A stretch of 64,000 bases of DNA from Berberis thunbergii (lineage: Eukaryota > Streptophyta > Magnoliopsida > Ranunculales > Berberidaceae), in the NCBI GenBank assembly GCA_003290165.1, contig QNQO01000556.1, positions 434,001 through 498,000 of the forward strand, read 5' to 3'. The notes under the pieces were generated by a model, which did not search any database, was not told the DNA's origin, and was given only the letters and a program-made list of their open reading frames with translations. Below are positions 54,696 to 64,000 of the stretch, one piece after another (within the stretch, counting starts at the first letter, position 1; every line of letters begins with the position of its first letter). A program made the position numbers and the translations under genes.

Positions 54696-55507
54696 AGTTT
54701 TTGCCATACCTGACCTCCCCCAGTTGTATGATAATTTTCTTCGACAGTTGCATCATTGCCATTTTGTTCCCTTGTTTTATTACAATTGTTATGGAGGAAA
54801 TGTAGGTTTTAGTGTATGGAGAGTAAGCAGTTGTTTCTAATTGCCTAGAGTGCTTCAAAATATTGGTATTGTAATGAGTATAGCTCCTTTACATAGAATT
54901 CATTAATGTTATCTTGAAAAGAGCTGTTATATTGTATGTTACATGTGTTGTTCACACGGTGATAAGTTTCCAAGATAATTTTATGCAAGGTCTTGAAGCA
55001 TGTTGGTTAAAAGGTTCCATCTTTTTTCCTCGTATTAAAATCGAGTAAATTGCTTATATTTTCTATTATTTATATTCTTTTATTATTTTCATGTCATTAG
55101 TGTCACTTACCAGATGCCAGTTTTAAGCAAATTTTGGTGCAGGTGACCCATTAATTTGGGCAAACTTAGCCTTGAATTGTTAGCTAGTTGACTCTGACAA
55201 CAATGCTCCACCTTGGAAGTTACGGTAACCCCTCCCACGAATTGAAATTTTCATGTGATGTAGCTTTATTTTTCATTTGCTATAAAAGAACACGATCTTA
55301 AGCGATTCTATTTCATCGAGTGTACTTGGCTGTTTCAACAGTTTTTTGCATTTTATAGTGTTACTTGGACAGACACACGTTCAAAGCAATAGATCGGTTA
55401 TATGCTACTTTCTATTGTAACAATTATCTGGACACTTCTCAATTGCCCAACTGAAGAAAATCCCTAAAATCCATTCTCATACTGTAATGGGATCAGCAGT
55501 TTGGAAA
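54696..55507. other. 3' flank of the BIG gene
   Basis: Contains the 3' untranslated region, of unknown length, then intergenic sequence. No clear AATAAA signal stands out near the stop. From about 55480 the sequence resembles the copia LTR region described next. No gene seen. Confidence 0.5.
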
Positions 55508-55768
55508 TTGGATTTGTATTGAGAAAATTATGGCTAATTTACTACTGAATGTTAAGTGGTAACCGAAAACTGCGAAAAATGAAAATGCCTTTTGATTTGT
55601 AAAAATGTGATTGATGAAAATGTGTCTCTAGAGTGTTCTTTTGAGTAATATATATAGCCATGTACTCTAAGTTATGTTGAAATGAAAAAAAAAAAATTCC
55701 AATTGAGATGTGTAGTCCTATTCTATTCCTTTATTACTTGTGTGTTTTGTTTCAATCTTATTCCAACA
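55508..55768 (+). repeat. Copia LTR, forward copy
   Basis: The end of a Ty1/copia LTR, finishing TTCCAACA just before the primer site. Its right part is closely matched in inverted orientation at 57987-58251. The left limit is only the start of similarity to that copy, since I could not fix a TG terminus. Confidence 0.75.
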
Positions 55769-55771
55769 AAG

Positions 55772-55783
55772 TGGTATCAAAGC
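55772..55783 (+). other. Primer binding site, initiator tRNA-Met type
   Basis: TGGTATCAAAGC, three bases after the LTR end; one base off the usual TGGTATCAGAGC. It supports a copia element on the plus strand. Confidence 0.85.
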
Positions 55784-55796
55784 TTGGTGCTAGAGA

Positions 55797-57596
55797 ATGT
55801 CTTCTAAAGGAGTCATTCTTTCTTTCCAATACCCACAACTCACCAAACTCAATTATTCGGATGAAGGTTATTCCTGGTTCCCAAGGACTATGGGACATTG
55901 TTGAGAAAGATTATGTAGAACCTCAAAAATGAAGAGACTTTGAATCAAAGTCAAAAAGGAAGCATTGGAGAAAAAAAGGTAAAAAGATCAATGTGCGCTT
56001 ACCATCATCCATCAAGGATTAGACGATGACAAGTTCAAGAAGGTTGCCAATGAAACAAACTCCAAGCAAGCATTCTGTCATGGGAGTTGAAAAAGTGAAG
56101 AAAGTGTGTCTTCAAACTCTAAGGGCTGAGTTTGAATCTCTTTTGATGAAAGAGAATGAATCCATTTCAAATTACTTCACAAGAGTCTTGACAGTGGTGA
56201 ATCAAATGAAGAGGTTTGGAGAAAAATTAGAAGATACTCGTGTTGTTGAGAAGATTCTTCGTTCTATCAACTTCAAATTCAATCATGTGGTGGTAGCCAT
56301 TGTTGAAGAGTCCAAAGATTTGGATGCCATGTCCATCGATGAATTAAATGGATCCTTAGGGGCTCATGAAAAAAGAATGAAACGAGACAAGCAAGAACAA
56401 GTGGAGCAAGCACTATAAGCAAAGGTTTCATTGAAAATCAAAGGAGAAACTTATGAAAATGGTGAAAGAGGTTGAGGACGTGGAAGAGGTCGAGGCCACG
56501 GACGAGGACGTGGTCATGGAAAAGGACGAGATGATCACAATTCTTCTCACGAGGGAAGATATCAAAATTCTTCAAGAGATCGTGGAAGAGGAAGAAGAAG
56601 AGGCAACTACGAAAGATACAATGAGGTAAACAATGACACAAGTCAAATTGAATGTTATTCTTGTGAAAGATATGGATATTATTCTTGGGAATGTGAAACC
56701 GAGAATGTAGTAGTGGAGACAAAACTCATTATGCACAAGGAAGATGTGGAGGAGCCCGCATTATTCCTTGCGCATAAGGAAAAAGCCCATGGTGATAAAA
56801 GTTTGTGGTACCTAGACAATGAACTAGCAACCACATGACGGGCGATGGAAGCAAATTCGTGGAACTTGACACCAAAGTGACATGCAATGTGCGCTTTGGT
56901 GATGAGTCGAAGGTGGAGATTAAAGGCAAAGGCACAATTTTGTTCGAGACAAAGAATGTGAGCCATAAATTTCTAACTAATGTTTAATACATTCCAAAAA
57001 TGGAAAATAATATTTTGAGTATTGGGCAACTTTTGGAGAGTGGTTGCAAGATAAACATGGAAGATCGCTTTATTTGGTTTAGAGATAAATAAGGGAATCT
57101 TATTGCTAATGTTTCTATGACAGGAAATCGCATGTTCGTATTAGATATAAAGACCAGAGAAGCCATGTGTTTATTTGGCAAACATTCAAGAAAGAGTTTT
57201 CCCAAGCAATCCAACTCAAAAGCCACCAAGCCACTTCAACTTATTCATGTGGATGTTTGTGGTCCAATAAAGCCTTCATCTTTTGGTAAAAGCTCTTACT
57301 TCTTGGCTTTTATTGATGATTATTCAAGAAAAACATGGGTTTACTTCTTGAAGCAAAAAAGTGAGGCTTTTGAGGCATTCAAAAAGTTCAAAGCTCTTGT
57401 TGAAAAAGAAAGTGGCTACAAAATCAAATTTCTAAGAACCGATAGAGGTGGAAAGTTCACTTCCAACGAATTCAAGGCCTTTTGTGAGACGCATGGAATT
57501 CCTCGTCCCATGACCGTTTCTAGATAGCCACAACAAAATCAAGTCGTCGAAAAGAAGAACTGAACAATCCTCAATATGGCAAGAACCATGTTAAAA
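55797..57596 (+). pseudogene. Ty1/copia gag, protease and integrase, decayed
   Basis: Begins with an ATG at 55797 just after the primer site and soon shifts frame. The UBN2-type gag is open at 56026-56418 ([35 protein letters not shown]). A zinc knuckle at about 56649-56690 reads CYSCERYGYYSWEC, with Tyr where the metal-binding His is expected. The protease WYLDN is visible near 56808, with a frame break before its usual NGAS. The GAG-pre-integrase and integrase core are open at 57117-57527 (LIHVDVCGPI, FIDDYSRKTWVYFL, LRTDRGGKFTSNEF). Stops follow at 57525 and 57560. Near 57596 the sequence jumps directly to the 3' end of pol, so the rest of the integrase and the reverse transcriptase are deleted. 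Confidence 0.88.
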
Positions 57597-57602
57597 AACA
57601 AC

Positions 57603-57925
57603 CCATAGTCACTCTTTCAACATGTGAAGCTGAGTATGTTGCTGCTACTGCTTGTCATGCAATTTGGTTGAAGATATTGTTGAATGAACTTTATTTTGAG
57701 CAAAATGAAGCTGCCAAGATCATGATGGAAAACAAATCAGCCATTGCGTTAGCAAAGAACCCGATGTTTCATGATCGAAGCAAGCATATTGAGACAAATA
57801 ATCATTTTATTAAAAACATGCCCGTAGAGGTAAAGCATGTGTGAAATCACTTGATCAGGTTGCTAATATTTTCATAAAGCCTATCAAATATAATAGTTTT
57901 CAGAAGTTGAGAATGATGATTGGTG
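57603..57925 (+). pseudogene. Copia RNase H 3' fragment
   Basis: In frame with copia RNase H ends: STCEAEYVAATACHAIWLK, NKSAIALAKNP, HDRSKHIE, then a degraded tail (FQKLRMMIGV) at about 57899-57930. It follows directly on the integrase fragment by an internal deletion and continues into the inverted gag-leader copy. It is non-functional. Confidence 0.85.
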
Positions 57926-58251
57926 TTGGAAAGAAAGAGTGGCTGCTTAAGAAGACATTCTCTAGCACCAAGCTCTGATACCACTTTGTTGGAACAAGAT
58001 TGAACAAAACACACAAGTAAGAAAAGAATAGAAGAGGATTTCACAACTCAATTGAATTTTTTTTATTTCATTTAAATATAACTTAGTACATGGATGGCTA
58101 TTTATACTACTCAAAAGAACACTCTAGACACACATTTTCATCAATCACACTGTTACAAATCTAAAAACACCTTTTCATTTTTCACAATTTTCGGTTACTA
58201 TTGAATAGTTTGTAGTAAATTGGCCATAACTTTCTCAATACAAATCCAATT
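57926..58251 (-). repeat. Inverted copia gag-leader, primer site and LTR
   Basis: Reverse complement of the 5' end of the same copia family: gag start (57926-57970), primer site TGGTATCAGAGC (57972-57983 on the minus strand), and LTR from 57987 to about 58251. Together with 55508-55835 it forms a large inverted repeat with about 2.1 kb between the arms. Confidence 0.85.
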
Positions 58252-58284
58252 GAAGCACCATTTGAAACTTTGGAAATTGCATTA

Positions 58285-58508
58285 TTTCCCAAAAAGAAAA
58301 CAAACACAGTAGTAGTCTTTCTATCATCAATGTCTCCAGCAAATTTGAACTCATTTGAAGTTTAATAAAAAAATTCATAATCAACAGTATTGTTAAGATA
58401 CCGAAGAAATTTCTTGACTGCCTTCATGTGTATCTTTGACAGATTTTCAATAAAGTGACTCACAAGTCCAACTAAAAATAAAATGTCAGGTCTGGTACAA
58501 GTTAAAAA
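58285..58508 (-). pseudogene. Copia reverse transcriptase/RNase H fragment (minus)
   Basis: Read on the minus strand it gives TRPDILFLVGLVSHFIENLS and KAVKKFLRYLNNT, then a stop and GDIDDRKTTTVFVFF. These are the conserved segments around the copia RT-RNase H junction, with a deletion between them. It lies behind the inverted LTR but is not contiguous with a complete element. Confidence 0.75.
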
Positions 58509-58509
58509 A

Positions 58510-59990
58510 TCCAGTCTTGACAAAAGTTCTTGCTTCTTGTTTTTTATTGATGATTATTCAAGAAATACATGAGTTTACTTCTTGAAGCAAAATAGTGAGG
58601 CTTTTGAGGCATTCAAAAAGTTCAAAGCTCTTGTTGAAAAAAAAAAGTGGATACGAAATCAAATCTCTAAGAATCGATAGAGGTGGGGAGTTCACTTCCA
58701 ACAAATTCAAGGCCTTTTGTGAGGCGTATGGAATTCGTCATCCCATGACCATTCCTAGAACACCACAACAAAATGGAGTTGTTGAAAGAAGAATCGAACA
58801 ATCCTCAATATGGCAAGAACCATGTTGAAAAGCAAGTCGATGTCAAAAGAATTATGGGCTAAAATTGTTGCATGTGCAGTTTATCTCTCTAACTGTTCAC
58901 CTACTAAAAGTTTGAAGGACGAAATGCCCCAAGAAGCATGGAGTGGATGGAAACCAAATGTGACACACTTGCGAGTCTTTGGGTCTATTGCTTATGTTCA
59001 AGTTTCGAAGCAAGAAATATCAAAGCTTGATGATAGGAGAAAAAAGGTTGTGTTTATTGGCCACGATGAGAACTCAAAAGGATACAAGTTCTTCAATCTA
59101 AGCAACAACAAAGTCATGATTAGCAAAGATGTTGAATTTGAAGAAGATGCAACATGGGATTGGAGTACACAAGATGAAGCAGCTTATGAGTTTTTCCCTT
59201 ACTTTGATCAAGAAGAAACTCTAATACAAGAACCCCAAGGCAAAATAATACCTCCAACAACACCAACATCATCTTCTACAACAACATCATCATCGTCTCC
59301 TTCATCTAGCTCAAGTGAAAGCCCTAATAGACATTGAAGCATCATGGATCTCTATGAAGAAACTGAAAGGTTAGAAGATGAGAATTTATTTTGTTTGTTT
59401 TCTAATGATGAAATTTTGAGTTTTGAAGAACCTACAAAGGACGAGAAATGGATACAAGCCATAGAGGAGGAAATTCAAGCCATTGAGAATAACTACACTT
59501 GGGAGCTTGCATCACTTCCAAGTGGTCATCAAGCTATTGGAGTGAAATGGGTGTATAAAATAAAGAAGAACTCCAAGGGTGAAGTAGAAAAATATAAGGT
59601 GAGACTCGTTGCAAAGGGCTACAAGCAAAACCAAGGCATTGAGTATGATGAGGTCTTTGTTCTTGTTGCCCGTTTGGAGACAATCCAGTTGTTAATATCG
59701 TTTGCAGCACAAAACCAATAGAAGATCCATCAAATGGATGTCAAGTCCGCCTTGGAGAAGAGGTTTATATTGAACAACCTTCAGGTTTTGTTATTGAAGG
59801 TTCTGAGGACAAAGTGTTGAGGTGAAAAAAGGATTTATATTGAATAAAACAAGCTCCAAAAGCCTGGAATAACCATCCTGATAAGTATTTTCAAGATAAT
59901 GAGTTCACGAATTTTCACTCTATGTGAAAAAGGAAAATGAAGATCTGTTATTTGTTTGTGTCTATGTGGATGATCTTATATTAACAGGAA
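58510..59990 (+). pseudogene. Copia integrase and reverse transcriptase fragment
   Basis: Resumes in the integrase core, repeating the region at 57290-57590 (FIDDYSRNT, SGYEIKSLRIDRGGEFTSNK, PQQNGVVERR). It runs on through YLSNCSPTKSL, the linker (WSTQDEAAYEFFPYFDQEE, then Ser/Thr-rich) and the reverse transcriptase N-terminus (WVYKIKKNSKGEVEKYKVRL, VAKGYKQNQGIEYDEVF). Frame breaks occur near 58645, 58800, 59337 and 59720, with a local deletion near 59745. The final readable motif is VCVYVDDLILTG, the polymerase active site. The CACTA terminus begins immediately afterwards. Confidence 0.88.
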
Positions 59991-60023
59991 CACTACACCA
60001 AAAGGCCAGATTAGCTACGCCGA

Positions 60024-60290
60024 GATGGCCACGGTTCTAAACCGTTGGTGTGTTTGACACGGCAAAAAATCGTAGCTATAATGACCAACGGCTTAAAACC
60101 GTGGGTAAAAAAAATTAGCCACGGCTAAAAACCGTTGCTATAGTGCCCACGGCAAAAAACCGTGGCTATAATTAGCAAAGGCCTAAAACCATGGCTATAG
60201 TGGGCAACGGCTTTAAAACCGTGGGTTCATTTGCCATGGCAAAAAACCGTGGCTTTAATGGGCAACGGCCAAAAACCATTGCTAAAAAAG
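60024..60290. repeat. CACTA subterminal repeat array
   Basis: About ten units of a 25-30-bp motif built on GCCACGG(N)TAAAACCGTGG and its variants (for example GCCACGGCTAAAAACCGTTG, CCCACGGCAAAAAACCGTGG). Each is a small inverted repeat separated by CTATAATG-like spacers. In CACTA elements such arrays bind the transposase. Confidence 0.88.
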
Positions 60291-60420
60291 GAGTGGTTTG
60301 CACGTGCGCGTGTGTTGGTGGGAGTTTCGCGCTTTGAAGAAAACAATTGGGGAAAATAAAAGGTTTGCGCGGTCTGCGAATTCAATTTTCGATTTTTGAC
60401 TTTCGACTTATTGCGAAACA

Positions 60421-60570
60421 AATTGGCGCAGAGGAGAGATCGAGGAGCAGAGGATAGGTCGAGGTTTGGGTTTGGCGAATGAGAGATCGAGGTTTGGGTT
60501 TGGCGCAGAGGAGAGATCGAGGAGGAGCAGGAGAGATCGAGGTTTGGCGCAGAGGAGAGATCGAGGAGCT
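60421..60570. repeat. GAGAGATCGAGG tandem-like repeats
   Basis: Repeated words GAGAGATCGAGG and GGTTTGGCGCAGAG occur four to five times over 150 bp, in irregular order. On the minus strand they give a false Ser/Pro/Arg-rich frame. Confidence 0.8.
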
Positions 60571-61760
60571 TGAAAATTGCACGGTTTGGTTTCGCCTCCT
60601 TTTATTTTCATTTCTGGCCATTTGCTGTTGAATTTACACATAATGGGAGATCTACTTTTGGGGTTCTTCTTCATTTGTGATGGTGGTTTTTCAATTAGTT
60701 CTCTCATCACTTCTTCTCTGTGTAAATCATATAGATATTTCGTTGATTTATATCATTGAAGAAGTAATTAGAGCTATTAAAAATAGGTAGATGAGCGAAG
60801 TGAAAGAAAGCCTGATATTGCAATTCTTTGTCGATGTCTATTATCAAAGATCAGGAAGGATCTATCGTCAGGCAATATTCAAATCTACCTTTAGCTCTGA
60901 TTATCCTCTTTTCTCCCAGAAAACAAATAGGATTTATTGGTGACAAGGTAGAGACATTTTTTTTTCTTTTCTAAAGTTAATTTATTTTTATTTTTTTGAT
61001 TATTTTCTTGAAAAGATGATGGTTGTGTGATGAAGAAAATCATTCGGATTTTGTCTTCCAAACAAAATGTGATATCCTAACCAGCTACTTCTGACTCCCA
61101 TCATCTATTACAAATCTTTTGATTTTGATTTGGGAAATGATGAGAAAACAAACGCTTTATCAGAACATCAATTTAATTGAGATCTGTTGAATTGTTTTGC
61201 ACGTCAGTCTGATCCCTTGTTTATTTATAGTGTTTTAGTAATTTATTTTGAAAAAAAAATGTGTTAGTTTTTTGGTCTCTCCTTGGATGTCTGAGACTTT
61301 TTCTTTTCATTTATTGTCAAATTTTTTATTGACATAAGAAATTTTTATCACTTTTATTTCTGAATTTGGGATAAATTATTTTTATTTCCGACCAGTTACT
61401 GTTGCGTTACTTTTTATTTTTTTTGAAAAAGGCTTAAGGCTCCACAATACAATACAAGACGTGGGGTTAAATCATCACAGCCAAAACAATCCAATCACAT
61501 TGTGAATTTGATCATCCTCGCACTTAACTTGAAGAGAATGGCATTTGGTTGAAAGTTAAACAGGAGCTTTGCTAGGGGTCGAGGGAAAGGAGCGAGTCCT
61601 CCTCGAGATGAGTGCATTGCTCTAGAGATGCCAGAATGAATGGAGTTGGGAATGTATTTGTTAAGGTATAATTTGCTTATGCAGAAATGCCCATTTAGTT
61701 TTCTTAGTATTTATTTTGTTTGACACTTACTAATGTGATGGTCTCGGTGCATTGTGACAG

Positions 61761-62339
61761 AACTTGGATGAGGCAGTGGACAATTTGAAGCTTTACGATA
61801 TGTTCTCATTGTATGGAAAGATCATTTCTTGCAAAGTTGCTATGACTCCAGAAGGAACCAACAAGTGTTTTGGGTTTGTTCAGTTTGAAGCTGAAGAATC
61901 TACGAAAAAAGCTATCGGATTAGTTCATGTCACCATGGTTGATGGGAAGAAGATGTAAATGTTTTCTGGCTCTCCCCTAATGTCCATTGAAATTAGTTTC
62001 TCTAATTGTCTGTGATTAATGAAATGTGGTTCTATTTGTCATATTAAATGTTGTTTATTTCTTGTCTAGGATCAAAGGCTTTATATGTGGCAAGGGCAAT
62101 GAAGAAAGAGGAGTGGGAGAGAATGTAGAGCTGCTATTTTGAGGAGCGGGAGGAAAAAAATATAGATATAAGGTAGTTTACTGGTTATTCATTTCATCAC
62201 AAACATGCACATTTGCATTGCTTACAGGTTTTTGAAATGTGTCATTCAGGGATTGAATACCTATGTAAAGAATATAAATGATGATGTGGAAGAGTTTAAG
62301 CAAACTGTTCAGTATGTGTGGGACTATGCGCTCAGCTAG
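61761..62339 (+). pseudogene. Poly(A)-binding protein gene fragment
   Basis: Three exon-like pieces in the order of a plant PABP. 61761-61958, after the acceptor TGTGACAG, encodes NLDEAVDNLKLYDMF ... SCKVAM and FGFVQFEAEES, an RRM2-like half. 62070-62128, after TTGTCTAG, reads KALYVARAMKKEEW, the tail of RRM3, and then hits a stop. 62250-62339, after CATTCAG, reads GLNTYVKNINDDVEE, the start of RRM4, and ends at a stop. The intervening part of RRM3 is missing, there is no start, and each piece ends in a stop, so this is not a working gene. PABPs bind mRNA poly(A) tails and promote translation. Confidence 0.8.
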
Positions 62340-62450
62340 TATGGGAGGACTGCAAACCCAATCTGTAAGTGATCAATCTTTCTATTACCCCCTGAAATTT
62401 ATAGGTCATGTTTGTCTGTCATCGAGTACTGACTAATTTTTATACTGCAG

Positions 62451-62540
62451 GGCTATGAAGGTCTGAGCCAGTACGGGCAGCAGTATGTTAGACAGGAGAA
62501 TGCGCATACATTGCTTGTTTCTGAGGTGCAAATGAACTAG
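62451..62540 (+). other. Unrecognised exon-like fragment
   Basis: Starts after the acceptor TATACTGCAG and reads GYEGLSQYGQQYVRQENAHT before a stop at 62538-62540. A possible preceding exon end, MGGLQTQS followed by GTAAGT, lies at 62340-62370. The Gln/Tyr-rich wording is protein-like, but I cannot assign the gene. Confidence 0.35.
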
Positions 62541-62964
62541 TGGTAGAAGTTTGATGGTATATTGAATTGTCATTGCAAGTTTTTTTTTATGTGTTTTACT
62601 CTTTGAATCTTTACTAAGTATTGCAAAAGCATGTGAGTCTCTTTCAAATAGGTTTAGGGTTACAATAAATTGCATACCCCCTTTTTGCAAATTTCAACTA
62701 CTAGTGCTTAAGAAAATTGAAACACCTTAACTCACTCCATGTCAACCTGACTTTTTATTTTTTTATTTTCATGAAGATTAAGCTAGAGCCTTTTTCTTAA
62801 CACCTTCATGGTTTTGTTGGGGGCTTCCTTGTGTTCTTTTAACCCATTTCTGAGACCACTGCATTAAAGTAATATGACATGATGTTGTTTGTAATATGAC
62901 ATGATGTTGTTCTTTTGTTTGCACTGGTAGAATGCTTGCAAGAGTGGATGGTTCCTAGTTAAAG

Positions 62965-63030
62965 CTGCAAAAGGAGTTTGTTAGCACCATTTCTGCAGGA
63001 GGGATGCTTATCAATGATATTGTTCTCCAT
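62965..63030 (+). pseudogene. ALDH3-type aldehyde dehydrogenase fragment
   Basis: A 22-codon segment reading LQKEFVSTISAGGMLINDIV then LH, ending at a GTGAGT donor. It matches the conserved stretch before the C-terminal PFGGVG motif of family-3 aldehyde dehydrogenases. No other ALDH exon is seen nearby, so it is an isolated fragment, probably a captured exon. Confidence 0.65.
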
Positions 63031-63052
63031 GTGAGTATCTGATTTGCATTTG

Positions 63053-63190
63053 GGAAGAGGTGGTAATGGTGGTGTCAATGACAATGGAAGAAATGCGCCT
63101 TCTTCTTCATCTCCAGTTATTGATCCATCTGATGTCTATGCTTCAGCCTCTAGTGGTGGATTGCTTAGAGGAGCTACTACACCTCCCTAT
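63053..63190 (+). other. Unrecognised open exon-like segment
   Basis: 46 open codons reading GRGGNGGVNDNGRNAPSSSS, then PVIDPSDVYASASSGG and RGATTPPYG, stopping at a possible GTAACC donor. Gly/Asn/Ser-rich; no family recognised. It could be another captured exon. Confidence 0.3.
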
Positions 63191-63635
63191 GGTAACCCAA
63201 TAAATTGATCTAGGAGAACATAATTTTCCATCATTTATGATCATCTTCTCCTTTATTAATTTTCTACTAATTATGATGCTACTTAATTTTCTATTCATGT
63301 TTTCCTTTTCTTGTTTCTGAAAAGATTCTTGTCAAATAGTTTTCTGATAAAACTTCTGACATCTTGAAAGAGGGTTCAAAACCCAAACTTCAAGAAAAGG
63401 GATATTATGTACAAACTCACTCACCATTGTTACTACTAGTCCCATCTTTTGTATAGTTTTCATGCCCACCACCCCACATGACATTTGATTTTTATCACTT
63501 TTTAAACCATTTTATCAGAATTCAAGACCTCCCCATCATTAAAAAAAAAAACTTTGATTTCCGCAGCTCATGTTATTCTTCATTGATTTCCAACTTTCAT
63601 TTACATTTACAAACTTTACTTGATTTTGTGGTTAG

Positions 63636-64000
63636 GGTCTTGATCTTCAAGCAGAAGTAATAACAAGTAAAGTCTACTTTGATGTTGAAGTTGGAGGTGA
63701 ACCTATTGGTAGGATTGTGATGGGCCTCTTTGGAGATGTTGTCCCCAAAACTGTTGAAAATTTTCGTGCTTTGTGCACAGGCAAGCAATGTTCTCTCATT
63801 CTTTTCATTGTTCAGAACCAAATATCTATTTACTCTTCTTTTATGGCTCTCACCTTTTCTTAGGCTGACCAAGAGGTTGTAACATTACATTGCAGGAGAG
63901 AAGGGATATGGTTACAAGGGCTGCTCATTCCACCGTATCATTAAAGATTTCATGATCCAGGGCGGAGACTTCACTAACGGAAATGTACGTTTTCATTTTC
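63636..64000 (+). CDS. Cyclophilin (CYP20-3-like), partial, runs off window
   Basis: Two exons of a peptidyl-prolyl cis-trans isomerase, which helps proline-limited protein folding. Exon 63636-63780 reads [20 protein letters not shown] and [14 protein letters not shown]. Exon 63896-63984 reads [20 protein letters not shown] and QGGDFTNGN, containing the active-site FHRII...FMIQGGDF. The wording is closest to the chloroplast stromal CYP20-3 (ROC4) type. The intron between them starts GCAAGC, a GC-AG intron. No exon with a start codon or transit peptide is visible upstream, so this may be a captured fragment rather than a working gene. The rest lies beyond 64000. Confidence 0.8.

Larger units (their letters stand above)
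59991..64000 (+). mobile_element. CACTA (En/Spm) transposon, left end; right end not in window
   Basis: The terminus reads CACTACACCAAAAGGCCAGA, the classical CACTA terminal repeat, inserted just after the YVDD-coding part of a copia fragment. The preceding GAA (59988-59990) may be the 3-bp target duplication, but the other copy is not visible. Subterminal repeats follow (separate entry). No TTTTGGTGTAGTG right end and no transposase appear before 64000. If the element is intact, all gene fragments from 61761 onward lie inside it. The right limit given here is simply the window edge. Confidence 0.75.

Noticed and set aside
60024..60290. CRISPR-like regular repeats
   Set aside because: Plant nuclear DNA, variable units, and a position next to a CACTA terminus explain them.
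60227..60710. Minus-strand Ser/Pro/Arg-rich frames
   Set aside because: They come from the GAGAGATCGAGG repeats inside the CACTA element.

Overview
The window is nuclear DNA of a flowering plant, most likely a eudicot. It is AT-rich, with one large intron-rich housekeeping gene (GT-AG introns) embedded in nested plant transposons of the Athila, copia, hAT, Mutator and CACTA types. The species cannot be named from the sequence. Layout from left to right: 1-3.1 kb is gene-poor and holds a 201-bp foldback Mutator-type MITE with a 9-bp target duplication. 3.1-14.7 kb is one complete 11.56-kb Ty3/gypsy Athila-type retrotransposon: two ~1.87-kb LTRs, TSD GTGAG, a tRNA-Asp-like primer site, and gag-pol broken by two one-base frameshifts. 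14.7-17.9 kb is intergenic, with a three-copy 107-bp tandem repeat. 17.9-22.9 kb is a 5.07-kb hAT element carrying a decayed transposase on the minus strand. 23-25.95 kb is upstream sequence of the main gene. The main gene spans 25954-54695 (+). It has 11 exons that join without a break into a 1779-residue Sec7-family ARF guanine-nucleotide exchange factor of the BIG2/BIG3 type, which acts in trans-Golgi vesicle traffic. Three of its introns are swollen to 8.5, 6.7 and 6.0 kb. They hold a 775-bp hAT MITE, two short antisense LTR elements (one with an uninterrupted ~205-codon frame of unknown function), and a ~370-bp ATT microsatellite. 55.5-60 kb is a rearranged Ty1/copia locus with forward and inverted LTRs and three separate pol fragments. 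It is cut at its reverse-transcriptase YVDD region by the left end of a CACTA (En/Spm) transposon at 59991, with a typical terminal repeat and about ten subterminal repeat units. To its right, and without any matching right end in the window, lie exon-like fragments of poly(A)-binding protein, an ALDH3-type aldehyde dehydrogenase, two unrecognised exon-like pieces, and two exons of a chloroplast CYP20-3-like cyclophilin. This suggests a gene-capturing (Pack-) CACTA element running off the right edge, or a CACTA end beside real but damaged genes. The only gene judged intact and functional is the BIG-type ARF-GEF. The cyclophilin is incomplete in the window and its status is open.
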